From Welwitschia mirabilis (Eukaryota; Gnetophyta; Gnetopsida; Welwitschiales): DNA of 64,000 nucleotides. Shown here in pieces: positions 62,380 through 64,000 of the stretch. Under the pieces are notes generated by a model, which was not told where the DNA came from, did not search any database, and saw nothing but the letters and a program-made list of their open reading frames with translations. Made by a program: the position numbers and the translations under genes. Within the stretch, counting starts at the first letter, position 1, and each line of letters opens with the position of its first letter. The stretch covers positions 200,898,036 to 200,962,035 of the forward strand of contig JBOZIK010000001.1 of assembly GCA_051453625.1 (NCBI GenBank). The letters run 5' to 3'.

Positions 62380-62870
62380 CCTTATGTACAATCACAAAAT
62401 AATTCCACTGTTGTTTCTCCTTCTGCTTGTGGATCCCAAGGAAACATCCCCTGACCTCCACTACCCTTGAGTCTATGTAGGCTCAGTTTATGATTAATGG
62501 GCATTCTTCCTGATACACACCACATTCTATCCTTGCTATTATTCCATACTCCAAAAGTTCTTCCTTCTTCCATGTATTAATTGTTAACAAGCTTGCATGA
62601 GTCACACTCATTCTAGTTTTTGTCCTTCTTGTGAAGCCTATTCTAGCCATCAAGATATTAGTGTCGTAGAAGAATTTGTGTCAAATTCAACAAGCTCTAA
62701 TTCTTCTACCACCTTTAAACTCTTGTACATACTCTGCCTCCTTCATGCCTAATAAACCTTATCCAATAGTTACTCATGCTACATTGTTTAATTTCTTTAC
62801 TAGCATGCCAGCTCACATAGCACACACTAGCTATCTTCCTCAATACAATTTGTCAGTTTAATGAGAACAA
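62380..62870. other. less AT-rich segment with small open frames, unassigned
   Basis: Local base composition is distinctly richer in C and G than the neighbours. Open frames: 62382-62573 on the minus strand (63 codons), 62597-62752 on the plus strand (SFCPSCEAYSSHQD, one C-x2-C), and 62676-62861 on the plus strand. None is recognised. It could be a decayed gene fragment captured among repeats. Confidence 0.3.
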
Positions 62871-63042
62871 TAGTAAATAATGTAAGCCTTGATATACTAC
62901 AAAATTTTCAAAGGGTAAGTCAAAGGCTAAAACTTGTCTCATGAAAACCTTAGATCAATTTACAGGAATAATTACACAATAGTAAAGTCCCAGATTAACT
63001 CTTTAGTAATGTGAGAGCAATCAATATGTATGTTTGAAGTAA

Positions 63043-63110
63043 CAGTGGAGTTGGTTATTAAGAAAAGTGTGTAGTTCATAGGTCCTTAATTTGAGTCTGT
63101 AAAATGCTCT
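63043..63110 (+). repeat. tRNA-derived SINE-like module 2 (weak)
   Basis: AGTGGAGTTGGTTA at 63044 resembles an A box and CCTTAATTTGAGTC at 63084-63097 a B box. The copy is degenerate, so the call rests on its neighbours. Confidence 0.35.
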
Positions 63111-63492
63111 TTTTAAACAATTAGACTCCTTAAAAAGCATAATCTTAACATTTGACCATACTCATTTATTAAGCTCTCCAAGATGAGAAAATTGCTAATA
63201 TACCATGTCTTGCAGAAGACTCCTAGTACATCCTCTAACTAGCTAATAAATGTACTCTATAGATTCTAGTTAGTGTAATAGGTCATTGGATGGATAATAG
63301 TGATGTTGGCCATTTCCTTAGCATGCTAATTAATTAATGGAAACTATAGTGTTGGAAGTGTGGTTTAATCTAAAATAAAATGTGAGGTAATATACTTTAA
63401 AAATTATATCGATGATGCTCATGTCTTGCTAGAAAATCTAGCTATGTTATTCAATATAAAGAAGTGAACATTACATTTTGATATTAGAGTGT

Positions 63493-63570
63493 AGGTTATA
63501 GTTCATCAAGCACGATGGTTATTAGGTGGGAAGTTACATGTTCAAATCCACCTTATAAACATGGGTATTT
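63493..63570 (+). repeat. tRNA-derived SINE-like module 3
   Basis: TATAGTTCATCAAGCA (63498-63513) as A box and ATGTTCAAATCC (63538-63549) as B box, with GGTGGGAAGTTAC between. The B box is close to GGTTCAAATCC. Confidence 0.55.
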
Positions 63571-63611
63571 TGTGTAATCAAATGCTATGATTATCTATCA
63601 CATAGTTACCA

Positions 63612-63700
63612 TCTTGTGCCTTAGGGCAAATGGTTCTCACATTATCTATGAATTGGGGGATCACAAGTTTGAGTCCATCTGTGTATGTGTTATGGTTCAA
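63612..63700 (+). repeat. tRNA-derived SINE-like module 4
   Basis: CCTTAGGGCAAATGGT (63619-63634) as A box and CAAGTTTGAGTCC (63664-63676) as B box, joined by CTATGAATTGGGGGATC. It follows module 3 by about 70 bp, so the two may form one dimeric element. Confidence 0.55.
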
Positions 63701-63839
63701 TAATTTTCCTTTTGTTTTTAGAAATTGAGTAGAGACACTTTCCTTAAAAAGAAAACACTAAAAGAATTAGTGTCGTTTGCATTTATAAAAAGGTCTGGCT
63801 ATAAGCATCTGCCAACTTAAGATTGACATTGTTAACTTG

Positions 63840-64000
63840 TTAATTTCTTTTACAAGTATGCATTTTGTCACTGACTTGCTCCGTATCCTTGCCCTGAGAA
63901 AACACAGGCTCAGCATGGCACTGAGTCTGTTCATGTCATCTCCTTCCTAGTGAAGCTCCAAGCTTCCATGACCCGGCTGTTCTCTTGTTCCGTTAGTAAA
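63840..64000. other. GC-richer right edge, unassigned
   Basis: Composition changes to about half GC in the last 150 bp, with words such as CTTGCCCTGAG and GACCCGGCTG. This is unlike the rest of the window and may be the edge of a gene or a younger element; too short to tell. Confidence 0.3.

Noticed and set aside
63493-63700. Functional tRNA genes
   Set aside because: A and B boxes are present, but no acceptor stem or cloverleaf can be drawn; SINE-like modules fit better.

Overview
This window is very AT-rich, intron- and gene-poor nuclear DNA of a flowering plant (draft assembly, four N runs). I found no intact host gene. Almost everything recognisable is old, nested LTR-retrotransposon sequence. 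The plant assignment rests on Ty1/copia and Ty3/gypsy proteins of plant lineages, an initiator-tRNA-Met primer site (TGGTATCAGAGC type), an Athila/Tat-type primer site (GGCGCC...GGGG type), and tRNA-derived SINE-like modules. The species cannot be named from this sequence.

Layout. 1-5255: 3' two thirds of a Sirevirus-like Ty1/copia element (+): integrase end, reverse transcriptase, RNase H, an env-like reading frame, polypurine tract, 3' LTR. 5440-10500 and 13641-28017: two blocks of one non-autonomous gypsy-type element on the minus strand. Its LTR is about 2.45 kb and its internal part only about 0.3 kb. The second block is a chain of five LTRs and four internal segments with a period near 2.76 kb. 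10505-13640 and 28018-29600: an Athila/Tat-type gypsy element (+; LTR, primer site, gag, protease) split by the second block. 30430-31030: degenerate ~53-bp repeats. 32689-39173: a structurally whole but dead Ty1/copia element (+) with both LTRs, primer site, purine tract, gag, protease, integrase, RT, RNase H and a 5-bp target-site duplication. 39509-42880: a second Athila/Tat LTR-primer site-gag. 45828-46901: a possible solo LTR. 46910-47770 (-): an unassigned coding relic. 51200-54960 (-): gypsy gag end, protease, RT, RNase H and integrase. 55050-57950 (-): a truncated copia integrase/RT relic. 58444-60105: a third Athila/Tat LTR with an internal 446-bp tandem duplication. 61300-63700: minisatellite and four tRNA-like (SINE) modules; GC rises slightly towards the right edge.

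How it fits together. The order of insertion can be partly read. The Athila/Tat copy was entered by the minus-strand LTR array, and the copia element sits just left of the second Athila/Tat LTR. All coding regions are broken by stops and frameshifts. Most identifiable losses are C-to-T or G-to-A changes, as expected of long-methylated DNA. The most unusual object is the LTR chain at 13.6-28.0 kb. All family assignments come from reading translations by eye, with no database search.
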